Origin: Parasphingopyxis sp. CP4
GTDB lineage: Bacteria > Pseudomonadota > Alphaproteobacteria > Sphingomonadales > Sphingomonadaceae
Length of the DNA stretch: 64,000 bases
Direction: 5' to 3'
Assembly: GCF_013378055.1 (NCBI RefSeq)
Contig: NZ_CP051130.1
Span: 1,612,001-1,676,000, forward strand
Positions 1 through 9,644 of the stretch are shown piece after piece (positions within the stretch are counted from its first letter, which is position 1; the number at the start of each line of letters is the position of its first letter). Below the pieces are notes generated by a model that made no database searches, was not told the DNA's origin, and worked only from the letters and a program-made list of their open reading frames with translations. Both the position numbers and the translations under genes were made by a program.

Positions 1-2
1 AT

Positions 3-1751
<1,749 letters not shown>

Positions 1752-1835
1752 GCGCTACTGCCTATGTCAGGAGATATCGGCACAGCCTTGCTTTCCTCAA
1801 CCAAGAACATAAGATGAACATTGAGGAGATTCGCG

Positions 1836-2174
1836 ATGCAGATGCCCAATTATCTTGAACTGGCGACCGGCGATATGGAGACCACAAAAGCCTTTTATAC
1901 CAAGGCGTTTCAGGTTGATTTCACCGATTATGGCCCGGAATATGCCGGTGCCAACACCGACGCGTTCGAGCTTGGCCTTGCCTGTTTCGGCGAAACGCCC
2001 CCGCCCCTGCCCGGCTTCAAGACGGACGATATTGCCGCGGCCGAACAGGCGGTGCTGGCCGCTGGCGGAACGATCATTCGCGAAACCTATGATTTTCCGG
2101 GTGGTTCCCGCTTTCACTTTCGCGATCCAGGCGGCAATGAGCTGATGGTCTATTATTACGCACCGGTCGGATAG
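1836..2174 (+). CDS. VOC (glyoxalase/bleomycin resistance/dioxygenase) family protein
   Basis: A 112-residue single-module vicinal oxygen chelate protein. It opens with PNYLELATGDMETTKAFYTKAF, shortened here as the typical N-terminal beta strand and helix of the fold, and closes with FRDPGGNELMVYY, the usual end of a VOC module. Members bind a metal and act as lyases, isomerases, dioxygenases or antibiotic-binding proteins; the substrate cannot be told from sequence. I chose ATG 1836 because TTGAGGAGA at 1821-1829 is a good ribosome binding site; the in-frame TTG at 1821 would overlap that site. It stands alone between gltB and an exported protein. Confidence 0.82.
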   Translation: MQMPNYLELATGDMETTKAFYTKAFQVDFTDYGPEYAGANTDAFELGLACFGETPPPLPGFKTDDIAAAEQAVLAAGGTIIRETYDFPGGSRFHFRDPGGNELMVYYYAPVG

Positions 2175-2236
2175 CACTCCGTTCAGCGCGTACTCATTTC
2201 CGATCTGCTAAGGCATAGCCAACGAAACACCGCTGA

Positions 2237-2305
2237 CCCTGAGCCTGTCGAAGGGTTGCTCTGTCTTACTAGGTGAGAAGAACAGGGCTTCGACACGCTC
2301 AGCCC
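2237..2305. repeat. REP-like inverted repeat pair (sphingomonad GTCGAAG type)
   Basis: Two imperfect arms face each other: CCCTGAGCCTGTCGAAGGG at 2237-2255 and GGCTTCGACACGCTCAGCCC at 2286-2305, separated by about 30 bases. The core CTGAGC(C/G)TGTCGAAG is a motif I recognise as a common intergenic repeat in sphingomonad genomes. The pair would form a long hairpin in RNA or DNA. It sits just upstream of the exported protein gene at 2333, so it could influence that transcript. The repeat identity rests on memory of the motif; other genomic copies are outside this window. Confidence 0.65.
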
Positions 2306-2332
2306 AAACGGAATATGGGGATACCAGACATA

Positions 2333-2722
2333 ATGAAACTGCCGATCATTCTCGCCGCAGCAGCTCTGACAACCACGCCGGCTCTCGCCCAGCAAACCGA
2401 CGAAGATATCTGGGACGATGATCCCTATGCCGCGCAGGATGAAACCGTGCTCGCTGTCGACAGTATCATTGGCGTGTTGCTCGATATGCCAATTGGCCGG
2501 CTGGCCAGTATCGCGCCCAATGTGGAAATCGAAGGCGATATCCGCGCCGGCGATACGGTGCGTGACATGATGCTGCGCGACAATCCGGGAGCTGAGGAAG
2601 AACTGCGCGGGAAAGCCCGTATGGCGACCGCGATGATCGGCACCATGCTCAGCGAATTCGAGACCCTGCTCCCCGAACTGGAACGCTGGGGCGAGCGGCT
2701 TGGTGAAAGCCTGCCGGAATAG
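2333..2722 (+). CDS. Exported protein of unknown function
   Basis: A 129-residue protein with a clear Sec signal peptide: MKLPIILAAAALTTTPALAQ, with likely cleavage after ALA. The mature part is acidic at its N-terminus (DEDIWDDDPY) and then predicted mostly helical, with GRLASIAPNVEI followed by an arginine/methionine-rich segment and LPELERWGERLGESLPE at the end. No enzyme motif is visible. I chose ATG 2333 because the open frame upstream runs through the inverted repeat at 2237-2305 and encodes no signal sequence. It resembles small exported proteins that are common and uncharacterised in sphingomonads; no function is assigned. Confidence 0.75.
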   Translation: MKLPIILAAAALTTTPALAQQTDEDIWDDDPYAAQDETVLAVDSIIGVLLDMPIGRLASIAPNVEIEGDIRAGDTVRDMMLRDNPGAEEELRGKARMATAMIGTMLSEFETLLPELERWGERLGESLPE

Positions 2723-2775
2723 GTTGAGCGAATAACCGCTGGACGGATTCGGCTACTGCGCTACAAACGCGATCC

Positions 2776-3447
2776 ATGTGGGAACTCTATCAATTTCCGC
2801 TCTGCCCGTTCAGCCGCAAGGTTCGCCTGCTGCTCGGTGAAAAGGGCATCGGCTATGATCTCGTGCGGGAATCGCCATGGGAGAGGCGCGACGAGTTTCT
2901 CGACATGAACCCGGCCGGCAGGACGCCGGTGATGGTCGATAAGGAAAAAGGCGCGACGCTGATCGATAGTCGCGCCATCTGCGAATATTTCGAAGAAACC
3001 GTCGACGCGGCCCGGATGATCACCGGCCCGGCCAACAACCGCGCGGAAATCCGCCGGCTCATCGCCTGGTTCGATGAGAATTTCTACACCGATGTCGTCG
3101 CCCCGCTGATGCATGAACGGATGTTCAAACGGCTGATCCATCGCGAAGCGCCAGACGGCACAGTGTTGCGCGAAGCCATGAAGGCGGCGGACTCGCATCT
3201 CGATTATATCGATTATCTGCTGGATCATCGCCGCTGGATCGGCGGATCGACCCTCAGCCTTGCAGACTTTGCCGGCGCAGCGCAGATTTCGGTCGCGGAT
3301 TATCTGGGTGGATTCAACTGGTCGAGCCATAAACAGGCCAAGGCCTGGTATGCCGGCCTGAAATCGCGGCCGAGTTTCCGCCCGCTACTCTCAGAGCGGA
3401 TGGAAGTGATCTCGCCGCCCGCCCATTATGACAAGGTCGATTTCTAA
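2776..3447 (+). CDS. Glutathione S-transferase family protein
   Basis: A 223-residue soluble protein with the two-domain GST layout: an N-terminal thioredoxin-like domain (residues about 1-80, beginning WELYQFPLCPFSRKVRLLL, with the NPAGRTPVM cis-proline loop and the DSRAICEYFEE glutathione-binding segment) and an all-helical C-terminal domain with WIGGSTLSLADFA. The N-terminal CPFS motif puts Cys in the position of the catalytic thiol of omega/beta-like classes. The substrate is unknown. Its stop codon overlaps that of ubiG on the opposite strand by four bases, so the two genes converge with no room for a separate terminator. Confidence 0.9.
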   Translation: MWELYQFPLCPFSRKVRLLLGEKGIGYDLVRESPWERRDEFLDMNPAGRTPVMVDKEKGATLIDSRAICEYFEETVDAARMITGPANNRAEIRRLIAWFDENFYTDVVAPLMHERMFKRLIHREAPDGTVLREAMKAADSHLDYIDYLLDHRRWIGGSTLSLADFAGAAQISVADYLGGFNWSSHKQAKAWYAGLKSRPSFRPLLSERMEVISPPAHYDKVDF

Positions 3448-4193
3448 CTGCCTGTCCGCGCTGCGGTCACCAGATAGTTCAGCCCCGTGCGTTCGGAAAT
3501 TTCGAACCCGCGCGATGGCGAGAAGCTGAGGCCGGAAATGTCCGTCACGCTAAGGCCTGCATCTTCGAGCAGGCTGGTCAGCTCTTCGGGTGTCAGAAAC
3601 TTGTCCCAGTCATGCGTGCCTTTGGGAATGAGCCCGGCGCCCTCGGCCACGGTAATCATCGCAACCTTCGACAAACCCGTCCGGTTGGGCGTGGACATGA
3701 TCAGCAAGCCATCCGGCGTCAGCGCATCGGCAAGGCCCTGCGCAAAAGCAGCGGGATCGGCAACATGCTCGATCACTTCCATGCAGGTGACGAGATCATA
3801 GGGGCCGTCGGCCATCTCAATACCGCCAGCGCGGTAATCGATCGCGAGGCCCGATTGTGCCGCATGCGCCTTGGCAACCGCGACATTCTCTTCGGCCGCA
3901 TCTATCCCCGTCACATCGGCGCCCAGCCGCGCCAGCGGTTCGGCCAACAGCCCCGCACCGCAGCCGATATCGGCCGCGCGTTTGCCCTTTAGCGGCTGGC
4001 GATCATGCTCATCGGCATCCCAATGATGATCGATCGCATCGCGGATATAGCCAAGCCGCGGCGGGTTGAGCCGATGCAGCATTGCGGAGGATCCTTTGGG
4101 ATCCCACCATTCCGCCGCCAATTTGCCGAAATGTTCGGCCTCTTTGGGGTCAACGGATGTCGACGGACTCGATGATGCTGCACTTGCGTTCAT
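3444..4193 (-). CDS. ubiG: Ubiquinone biosynthesis O-methyltransferase
   Basis: UbiG carries out both O-methylations of ubiquinone biosynthesis using S-adenosylmethionine. The 249-residue length fits the family. Visible features are the N-terminal signature EAEHFGKLAAEWWDPKG, the SAM-binding glycine loop ADIGCGAGLLAEPLA, the acidic residue after strand 2 (VTGIDAAEEN), and the post-motif CMEVIEHV. It also has the family's STPNRT segment. The gene is divergent from lysC with 78 bases between the start codons. The quinone hydroxylase coq7 lies at 24.3 kb in the same window. Confidence 0.95.
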   Translation of the reverse strand: MNASAASSSPSTSVDPKEAEHFGKLAAEWWDPKGSSAMLHRLNPPRLGYIRDAIDHHWDADEHDRQPLKGKRAADIGCGAGLLAEPLARLGADVTGIDAAEENVAVAKAHAAQSGLAIDYRAGGIEMADGPYDLVTCMEVIEHVADPAAFAQGLADALTPDGLLIMSTPNRTGLSKVAMITVAEGAGLIPKGTHDWDKFLTPEELTSLLEDAGLSVTDISGLSFSPSRGFEISERTGLNYLVTAARTGS

Positions 4194-4271
4194 ATCCGGC
4201 CCTGCCTAACAGGATCGCCCGCCCTGTTCCATGGGGCAAAGCGCAATTTTTCGAGGGTTTCGGCAAGATCC

Positions 4272-5516
4272 ATGGCTCGCATCGTGATGAAATTCGGCGG
4301 CACGTCCATGGCCGGGATCGAACGGATCCGGGCAGTGGCGGAGCGCGTCAAAGCCGAGGTGGATCGCGGCAATGATGTTGCGGTTGTCGTATCGGCCATG
4401 GCTGGCGAAACAGACCGGCTGGTCCAGTTCTGCCGCGAGGCCTCCTCGCTATACGATCCGCGCGAATATGACGTCGTCGTCGCTTCGGGCGAACAAGTTT
4501 CGTCCGGCCTGTTGGCGATCATGTTGCAATCGATGGATGTAGACGCCCGCAGCTGGATGGGCTGGCAGCTCCCGATCCGGACATCCGAAGTCCATGCCTC
4601 GGCGCGGATCGCGGATATCGATACGGACATTTTGCGCGAAGCCATTGAAGGCGGCCGCGTTGCCGTGATCCCGGGCTTTCAGGGCATGACCGAAGAAGGC
4701 CGTGTCGCAACGCTCGGGCGGGGCGGGTCGGATACATCGGCGGTCGCAATCGCCGCCGCCATGGGCGCGGATCGGTGTGACATCTATACCGATGTGGACG
4801 GCGTTTACACGACCGACCCCCGGATCGTGCCACGCGCCCGCAAGCTATCGAAGGTTACCTACGAAGAAATGCTGGAACTGGCGAGCGTCGGCGCGAAAGT
4901 GCTGCAGACCCGCTCGGTCGGTCTGGCCATGAAACATCAGGTGCCACTCCAGGTGCTGTCCTCCTTTGAGGACAAGCCCGGCACGATGATCGTCGACGAA
5001 CAGGATATTGAGGACAGCGAAATGGAAAAACAGCTGATCACCGGAATCGCCTATGCCAAGAATGAGGCCAAGGTCACACTGACTTCGGTCGCCGACAAAC
5101 CCGGTTCCGTCGCCGCGATCTTCGCGCCGCTCGCGGAGGGCGATATCAATGTCGACATGATCGTGCAGAACTTTGCCCGGGAAACCGGCAATACCGATGT
5201 GACCTTTACCGTTCCCTCCGACGATCTCGCCCGCTCGCTCGATATCCTCGAAAAAGCGCGCGATGAAATCGGCTATCGCGAGATGACGCATGACATCAAT
5301 GTCTGCAAAGTGTCCGTCGTCGGTGTCGGCATGCGCAGCCATGCCGGTGTCGCCTCCACCATGTTCCAGACGCTGGCGGATCGCGGGATCAACATCATGG
5401 CGATCACGACGTCGGAGATTAAGGTCAGCGTGTTGATCGAAGAAGATTATACCGAGCTCGCCGTGCGCGTTCTCCATACAGCCTATGGCCTGGATGCAGA
5501 GGATGACGCCGCGTGA
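4272..5516 (+). CDS. lysC: Aspartate kinase
   Basis: Phosphorylates aspartate at the head of the lysine, threonine, methionine and diaminopimelate pathways. The 414 residues hold an N-terminal amino-acid kinase domain (KFGGTSMAG at residues 7-15, then GRGGSDTSAVA and DVDGVYTTDPR for nucleotide and aspartate binding) and two C-terminal ACT modules (from ITGIAYAKNEAKVTL and from VSVVGVGMRSHAGVA). This is the monofunctional, lysine/threonine-feedback type. No lysine riboswitch is visible: the leader to the divergent ubiG start is only 78 bases. ATG 4272 is fixed by the conserved N-terminus. Confidence 0.97.
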   Translation: MARIVMKFGGTSMAGIERIRAVAERVKAEVDRGNDVAVVVSAMAGETDRLVQFCREASSLYDPREYDVVVASGEQVSSGLLAIMLQSMDVDARSWMGWQLPIRTSEVHASARIADIDTDILREAIEGGRVAVIPGFQGMTEEGRVATLGRGGSDTSAVAIAAAMGADRCDIYTDVDGVYTTDPRIVPRARKLSKVTYEEMLELASVGAKVLQTRSVGLAMKHQVPLQVLSSFEDKPGTMIVDEQDIEDSEMEKQLITGIAYAKNEAKVTLTSVADKPGSVAAIFAPLAEGDINVDMIVQNFARETGNTDVTFTVPSDDLARSLDILEKARDEIGYREMTHDINVCKVSVVGVGMRSHAGVASTMFQTLADRGINIMAITTSEIKVSVLIEEDYTELAVRVLHTAYGLDAEDDAA

Positions 5517-5589
5517 AGGCCAGGCCGATCCCGGCGCTTCTTGACCGAAAACAAAGACGCTACACACCAGTCGACATAGGGATGCCCGC

Positions 5590-6606
5590 GTGACCGATAT
5601 TACTGATATCAAGCGAATGATGGCGCGGGGCTGCGAGTTCCTGGGCACCGAATATGCGATCCTTGGCGGCGCGATGAGCTGGATCTCTGAGCGCAACCTT
5701 GTTTCCGCCATTTCCAATGCCGGTGGCTTTGGCGTGATCGCCTGCGGCGCGATGGAACCGCACATGCTGGACGAGGAAATTGCTGAAACGGCCAAGCGCA
5801 CTGACAAGCCGTTCGGCGTCAATCTCATCACCATGCATCCGCAGCTCGAAGAGCTGATCCAAGTCTGCGCCAAGCATGAAGTCAGTCATGTCGTTCTGGC
5901 CGGTGGCCTGCCACCCGGCTGGGCGATCCCCAAGATCAAGGAATTCGGCGCCAAGCTGATCTGTTTTGCCCCAGCCTTTGCACTGGCCAAGAAGCTGCAT
6001 CGGTCCGGCGTTGATGCACTGGTGATCGAAGGCATGGAAGCGGGCGGCCATATCGGCCCGGTCAGTACCTCCGTGCTTGCACAAGAAATCCTGCCTGAGC
6101 TGCGCGACGAGCTGCCGATCTTCATCGCCGGCGGCATTGGCCGTGGCCATGCGATTGCGGCCTGGCTCGAGGTTGGCGCGGTCGGCGTTCAGCTCGGCAC
6201 GCGTTTTGTCTGTGCGAGCGAGTGCATCGCGCATGAGAATTTCAAAAAAGCCTTTATGCGCGCCCCGGCCCGCGATGCGATCGTCAGCACACAGATTGAC
6301 GACCGACTCCCAGTGATCCCGGTTCGCGCGCTGAAGAACAAAGGCACGCAGGAGTTCAACAAAAAGCAGATCGAAGTCGCCAAGCTACTCGATGCCGGCG
6401 AAATCGAAATGGGTGAGGCCCAGCTGCAGATTGAACATTTCTGGGCTGGCGCATTGCGCCGCGCGGTAATCGACGGCGATGTTGAAAACGGTTCGCTCAT
6501 GGCAGGCCAGTCGGTCGGCATGGTGAAAGCCGAAGAACCGGCGGCCGATATCATCGAAACGCTGATGGACGAGGCGGTCAAAGCTCTGGACAAGAACCGG
6601 GGTTAG
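5590..6606 (+). CDS. NAD(P)H-dependent flavin oxidoreductase, nitronate monooxygenase-like
   Basis: A 338-residue FMN-binding TIM barrel of the 2-nitropropane dioxygenase/nitronate monooxygenase superfamily. The N-terminus has CEFLGTEYAILGGAMSWIS, the barrel carries NAGGFGVIACG, VVLAGGLPPGWAIPKIKE and EGMEAGGHIGP, and the phosphate-binding end is FIAGGIGRGHAIAAWLEVGAVGVQLGTRF. Relatives include nitronate monooxygenases and enoyl-ACP reductase FabK, so the substrate is uncertain. The start is GTG at 5590; no ATG fits before the conserved region. It follows lysC by 73 bases on the same strand, but no functional link to lysine synthesis is evident. Confidence 0.88.
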   Translation: MTDITDIKRMMARGCEFLGTEYAILGGAMSWISERNLVSAISNAGGFGVIACGAMEPHMLDEEIAETAKRTDKPFGVNLITMHPQLEELIQVCAKHEVSHVVLAGGLPPGWAIPKIKEFGAKLICFAPAFALAKKLHRSGVDALVIEGMEAGGHIGPVSTSVLAQEILPELRDELPIFIAGGIGRGHAIAAWLEVGAVGVQLGTRFVCASECIAHENFKKAFMRAPARDAIVSTQIDDRLPVIPVRALKNKGTQEFNKKQIEVAKLLDAGEIEMGEAQLQIEHFWAGALRRAVIDGDVENGSLMAGQSVGMVKAEEPAADIIETLMDEAVKALDKNRG

Positions 6607-6669
6607 ACAAGCCCCGCAGCCCCATGCATAGTCTATCTTAGTGAAATCCAAGCTTTTGGAGGACTTGCG

Positions 6670-7260
6670 ATGACCGACCAGCCGCCGACGATCCGTGCCG
6701 CGACGCCTGAAGACCGCGACCGTGCCATCAATACGATCGTGCTCGGCTTTTCCTCTGACCCGTTCTGCCGCTGGATGTGGCCGGAATCGCATGTCTATCT
6801 CGACGCAATGACGCGCGTCGCCGGGGCCTTTGGCGGCAATGCCTTTGAAGCGGGCAGCGCGCTTCTCGCCAATGAGAGTAAGGCTGCGGCATTGTGGCTG
6901 CCGCCCGGCGTCCACCCGGATGGCGACCAGATGGACGCCATTATTGGCGAAACCATTGACGAAGATCGGATGGAGAATGTCGGCGCGGTATTCGAAGAGA
7001 TGGACCGTTATCATCCCGAAGAGGATATCTGGTACCTGCCGCTGATCGCTGCGGACCCGGCTCATATTGGCCAAGGGCTTGGCGGGGCGCTGATGAAGCA
7101 TGCCACGCAACGCGCGGATGCGGATGGCAAAATCGCTTATCTGGAAAGCTCAAACCCGCAAAATATTTCGCTCTATCAGCGCCATGGCTTCGAAATCATG
7201 GGGGAGATCCGCCATGGCGATTCTCCGGTCATGACACCGATGATCCGCGAACCGCGCTAG
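6670..7260 (+). CDS. GNAT family N-acetyltransferase
   Basis: A 196-residue acetyl-CoA-dependent acyltransferase. It begins IRAATPEDRDRAINTIVLGFSSD, abbreviated here as the usual beta-1/alpha-1 opening, and has the acetyl-CoA pyrophosphate loop as AHIGQGLGGALMKHA, followed by YLESSNPQNISLYQRHGFE, the standard C-terminal signature. ATG 6670 follows TTGGAGGA, a strong ribosome binding site. The acceptor substrate cannot be inferred. The gene converges with the methyltransferase-like gene at 7290-8246, with 29 bases between stop codons. Confidence 0.88.
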   Translation: MTDQPPTIRAATPEDRDRAINTIVLGFSSDPFCRWMWPESHVYLDAMTRVAGAFGGNAFEAGSALLANESKAAALWLPPGVHPDGDQMDAIIGETIDEDRMENVGAVFEEMDRYHPEEDIWYLPLIAADPAHIGQGLGGALMKHATQRADADGKIAYLESSNPQNISLYQRHGFEIMGEIRHGDSPVMTPMIREPR

Positions 7261-7289
7261 CAAGACCCGCGGACGAAACCGTGTCTGGG

Positions 7290-8246
7290 TCAATCAGCGT
7301 TGACCAGTTCTTCAGTCTTGAGAAAAGCCTTGTTCACGCGTTTGAGGCTGTCATCGCATTCTTCGGGATATTCAGCTTTGAGCGTTTCCCACAATTCTGC
7401 TGCTTCGTCTCGCCGATCGGAGAAAGTCAGAATCCGAACGCGCGAAATATCGACCATGAATCGTCTTTTGATATCGGCGCTCCGGTCCCGCGCCTGCGCC
7501 AGCAAGGTGAGTTGGGTGTCAACATCAAGATCCTTGCGGACATTTGTAGCTAGTATTTCGGCAGGAACGGTTTTCTTCGCTCGAAAAATTCCCATCGAGG
7601 ATACTTCGCCTACATAGTCAAAATATTTCGCCGTGAATTCCTGCATCAACTTAAGCGGGGCCATGCCTTCGATAAAATAGTCTTGCTGCAGCACCAACGC
7701 CCCTTCGATCAGGTGCGGAAAGAAATTCGAAAAAATATGATTTAGGATTTTCATATTCTTCACAACGTCGAGAAACATTATCTCGATCGGGCCGTCCCAA
7801 GTCTGATCGAGAATATCGCCGACCCGCAGTTCAACCAGATCTGCGACCGCTTCGATGTTGGACTGGAGGGCAGGAATGAAGCTCTCATTCTCCTTCACAT
7901 CAAGCCCATGTCGGTTGAGCGTTCGAACGAGATTGCTGCTTGTCTGACCTCGCTCGAACGTCACGATCGGCTGTCTGAACTTTTCGACAATTGCGTCATA
8001 CTGACGATTTTCCTGGAGGCCCAAACCGAAAGCAAGCGTCGACCCGCCAAGAAACGCACCGCCGTCAAATATCAATCCGTCGCCACGATATTCGGTTTTC
8101 GCCAATCCATAGATAAAGCGCCTTTCTTCTGGCGACATCATCGAGGGCGTCCGCAAGATAGCCTCGGGAACCTCGCCATCCATACATGCCTGACAATCAT
8201 GCAGATTGACCGTTCGCAACGGACGTTGTTGCAGCATTGAATTCAT
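7290..8246 (-). CDS. Class I SAM-dependent methyltransferase-like protein; possibly acquired
   Basis: A 318-residue protein. A glycine-rich loop, LIFDGGAFLGGSTLAFGLGL (residues about 58-77), resembles methyltransferase motif I, and IEIMFLDVVKNMKILNHIF followed by ALVLQQDYF resembles the later strands of TylF-like O-methyltransferases. Such proteins often belong to sugar or surface-polysaccharide pathways. The C-terminal third (after FRAKKTVPAE) is helical and has no recognised domain. Base composition is visibly AT-richer than its neighbours and codon choice is less G/C-ending, suggesting transfer. CDACM-like cysteines (DCQAC) occur near residue 20. The acceptor substrate is unknown. Confidence 0.72.
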   Translation of the reverse strand: MNSMLQQRPLRTVNLHDCQACMDGEVPEAILRTPSMMSPEERRFIYGLAKTEYRGDGLIFDGGAFLGGSTLAFGLGLQENRQYDAIVEKFRQPIVTFERGQTSSNLVRTLNRHGLDVKENESFIPALQSNIEAVADLVELRVGDILDQTWDGPIEIMFLDVVKNMKILNHIFSNFFPHLIEGALVLQQDYFIEGMAPLKLMQEFTAKYFDYVGEVSSMGIFRAKKTVPAEILATNVRKDLDVDTQLTLLAQARDRSADIKRRFMVDISRVRILTFSDRRDEAAELWETLKAEYPEECDDSLKRVNKAFLKTEELVNAD

Positions 8247-8384
8247 GCCGTTTCTTCCCTTAGATACTCGGGATAAATTGCCCGGGCGGCGCTTGTCCCT
8301 TAGCTATATACGAGCCGCGGAACGCGACAAGAACTAATCCTGAGTGTCGTGACCTTTCCCCAATATCCGCGAGAAATTGGCCGG

Positions 8385-8927
8385 CTAGAACGGATTCAGC
8401 GTAAAACCGTTCTGCTGCAGCAGGGCATGTGCTGTCATTGCCGACAGGGCCATGCCGACACCCGGTAGCAGGTCCGCAACGCCAATCTCATAGTAAGCCG
8501 CAGTCTGGCCGCACAGGATGATCTGCACATTGTTATCGAGCAGCTCAGCAATGGCAGCGGCATTGGCATTCTCCGCGCCATCTTGGCGGGCCGCATAGAG
8601 TTCTGCTCGGGTCAGATCGAGCGATGCCCCGCCATGCACGACGACCGCGACGCGGATATTCTCAAGCGGCACACCGGCTTCGACATGCATGTTGATGAAG
8701 CGCGCTGCACTATTCAGCGTCCGATTGATCTCGCCGACATCGGCGCGGGTTGCCGTGTCGAATGCGATGGCAAAAGATGCATCAGCCGGGATATCCATCG
8801 TTGTTTCGATGGTCGCGACCTGTCCGAATTCGGTGAAAACAGGCCCCGGATGGAAGGCGGAAGACTGGGCCGAGAGCGGCGTGGCGGCACAGAGCAAGCC
8901 CGATAGGGCGAGCAGGTATTTTCGCAT
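8385..8927 (-). CDS. Exported DsrE/DsrF-like protein
   Basis: A 180-residue protein with signal peptide MRKYLLALSGLLCAATPLSAQ, cleavage expected after SA|Q. The mature part has the DsrE-like alpha/beta fold: FAIAFDTATRADVGEINRTL, an internal AVVVHGGASLDL strand, and VQIILCGQTAAYYEIGVADLLPGV, in which Cys sits at the end of a strand as in sulfur-relay DsrE/YchN proteins. These proteins carry or sense sulfur species, but the exported branch has no established role. I chose ATG at 8927 (minus strand) because of the signal peptide and the AAGGA just upstream; a longer frame to 8969 overlaps the next gene's stop. Confidence 0.82.
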   Translation of the reverse strand: MRKYLLALSGLLCAATPLSAQSSAFHPGPVFTEFGQVATIETTMDIPADASFAIAFDTATRADVGEINRTLNSAARFINMHVEAGVPLENIRVAVVVHGGASLDLTRAELYAARQDGAENANAAAIAELLDNNVQIILCGQTAAYYEIGVADLLPGVGMALSAMTAHALLQQNGFTLNPF

Positions 8928-8965
8928 GGTTTCAATCCTTTGGAATGGTTCCGGGTTTCGGAAGA

Positions 8966-9493
8966 TCAATCAATTTGCTTGGACAACAGGATCATTTTTC
9001 GGCGATCCTCATAGACTTCACGATCGAAGCTGCGCGCGCCGATCTCGTCAAAACCCCAGCGCAAATAGGCGCCATAGGCCCAATCGGCACTGTCCATCAC
9101 ATCCAGCCAGATATGATCGCGGCCCGCGTCTTTTGCGTCCTCAAGTACGGTTTCATAGAGCTTCTTGCCAAGCCCGGATCCGCGGAGATTGGACAGGAGA
9201 TACACCCGTCTCAGTTCGACGCCGTTATCGCTTTTGGTCACTGGGTTTGGTGACTTGTGGACGGCCATCGCGAAACCCACCGCCGCGCCATCGCCCTCGG
9301 CGAGCCAGAATTTGGTGTTGCCATCCTCCATGGCGCTGCGCACCGCGGCTTCGCCATAGCTTTCCAGATGCTGCATCAACGGCGCTGGCTTGGGCCATAG
9401 ATACCCATAGGCCGCGGCATAGGAGGCCGGTCCAACAATGCCGAGCTGCGCAGCATCTTCGGGGCCAGCGGGTCTTACGCTATAGTCTGTCAT
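8966..9493 (-). CDS. GNAT family N-acetyltransferase
   Basis: A 175-residue acetyltransferase. It begins YSVRPAGPEDAAQLGIVGPA and contains the acetyl-CoA loop as RRVYLLSNLRGSGLGKKLYE and the C-terminal WLDVMDSADWAYGAYLRWGFDEIG. ATG 9493 (minus strand) has CAGGAG upstream; the longer frame to 9547 adds a non-conserved leader. It lies 38 bases upstream of the DsrE-like gene on the same strand, so the two may be co-transcribed. The substrate is unknown. Confidence 0.85.
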   Translation of the reverse strand: MTDYSVRPAGPEDAAQLGIVGPASYAAAYGYLWPKPAPLMQHLESYGEAAVRSAMEDGNTKFWLAEGDGAAVGFAMAVHKSPNPVTKSDNGVELRRVYLLSNLRGSGLGKKLYETVLEDAKDAGRDHIWLDVMDSADWAYGAYLRWGFDEIGARSFDREVYEDRRKMILLSKQID

Positions 9494-9644
9494 GGTTCGG
9501 CTCCTGCCAAGAAGCGCACCATAGCCCAGATCGCCGCCAACTGCCATTCAAGCGTCGCAAAGCTTGCAATACACAAGCTAATCTTTTGCGCCGCTTAGGG
9601 TTTCGGCAATGGCGCCGCCCGCATGGCTCTGCTAGTCGAATCTC

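Noticed and set aside
4194-4271. Lysine riboswitch before lysC
   Set aside because: The interval is 78 bases, too short for the class, and none of its conserved segments is present.
5541-5572. Sigma-70 promoter before the flavin oxidoreductase gene (TTGACC and TACACA)
   Set aside because: The spacing is only 14 bases, too short for a standard promoter.
4845-5873. A 342-residue frame antisense to lysC and the flavin oxidoreductase gene
   Set aside because: It spans two conserved genes and the gap between them and shows no domain; it is a shadow frame.
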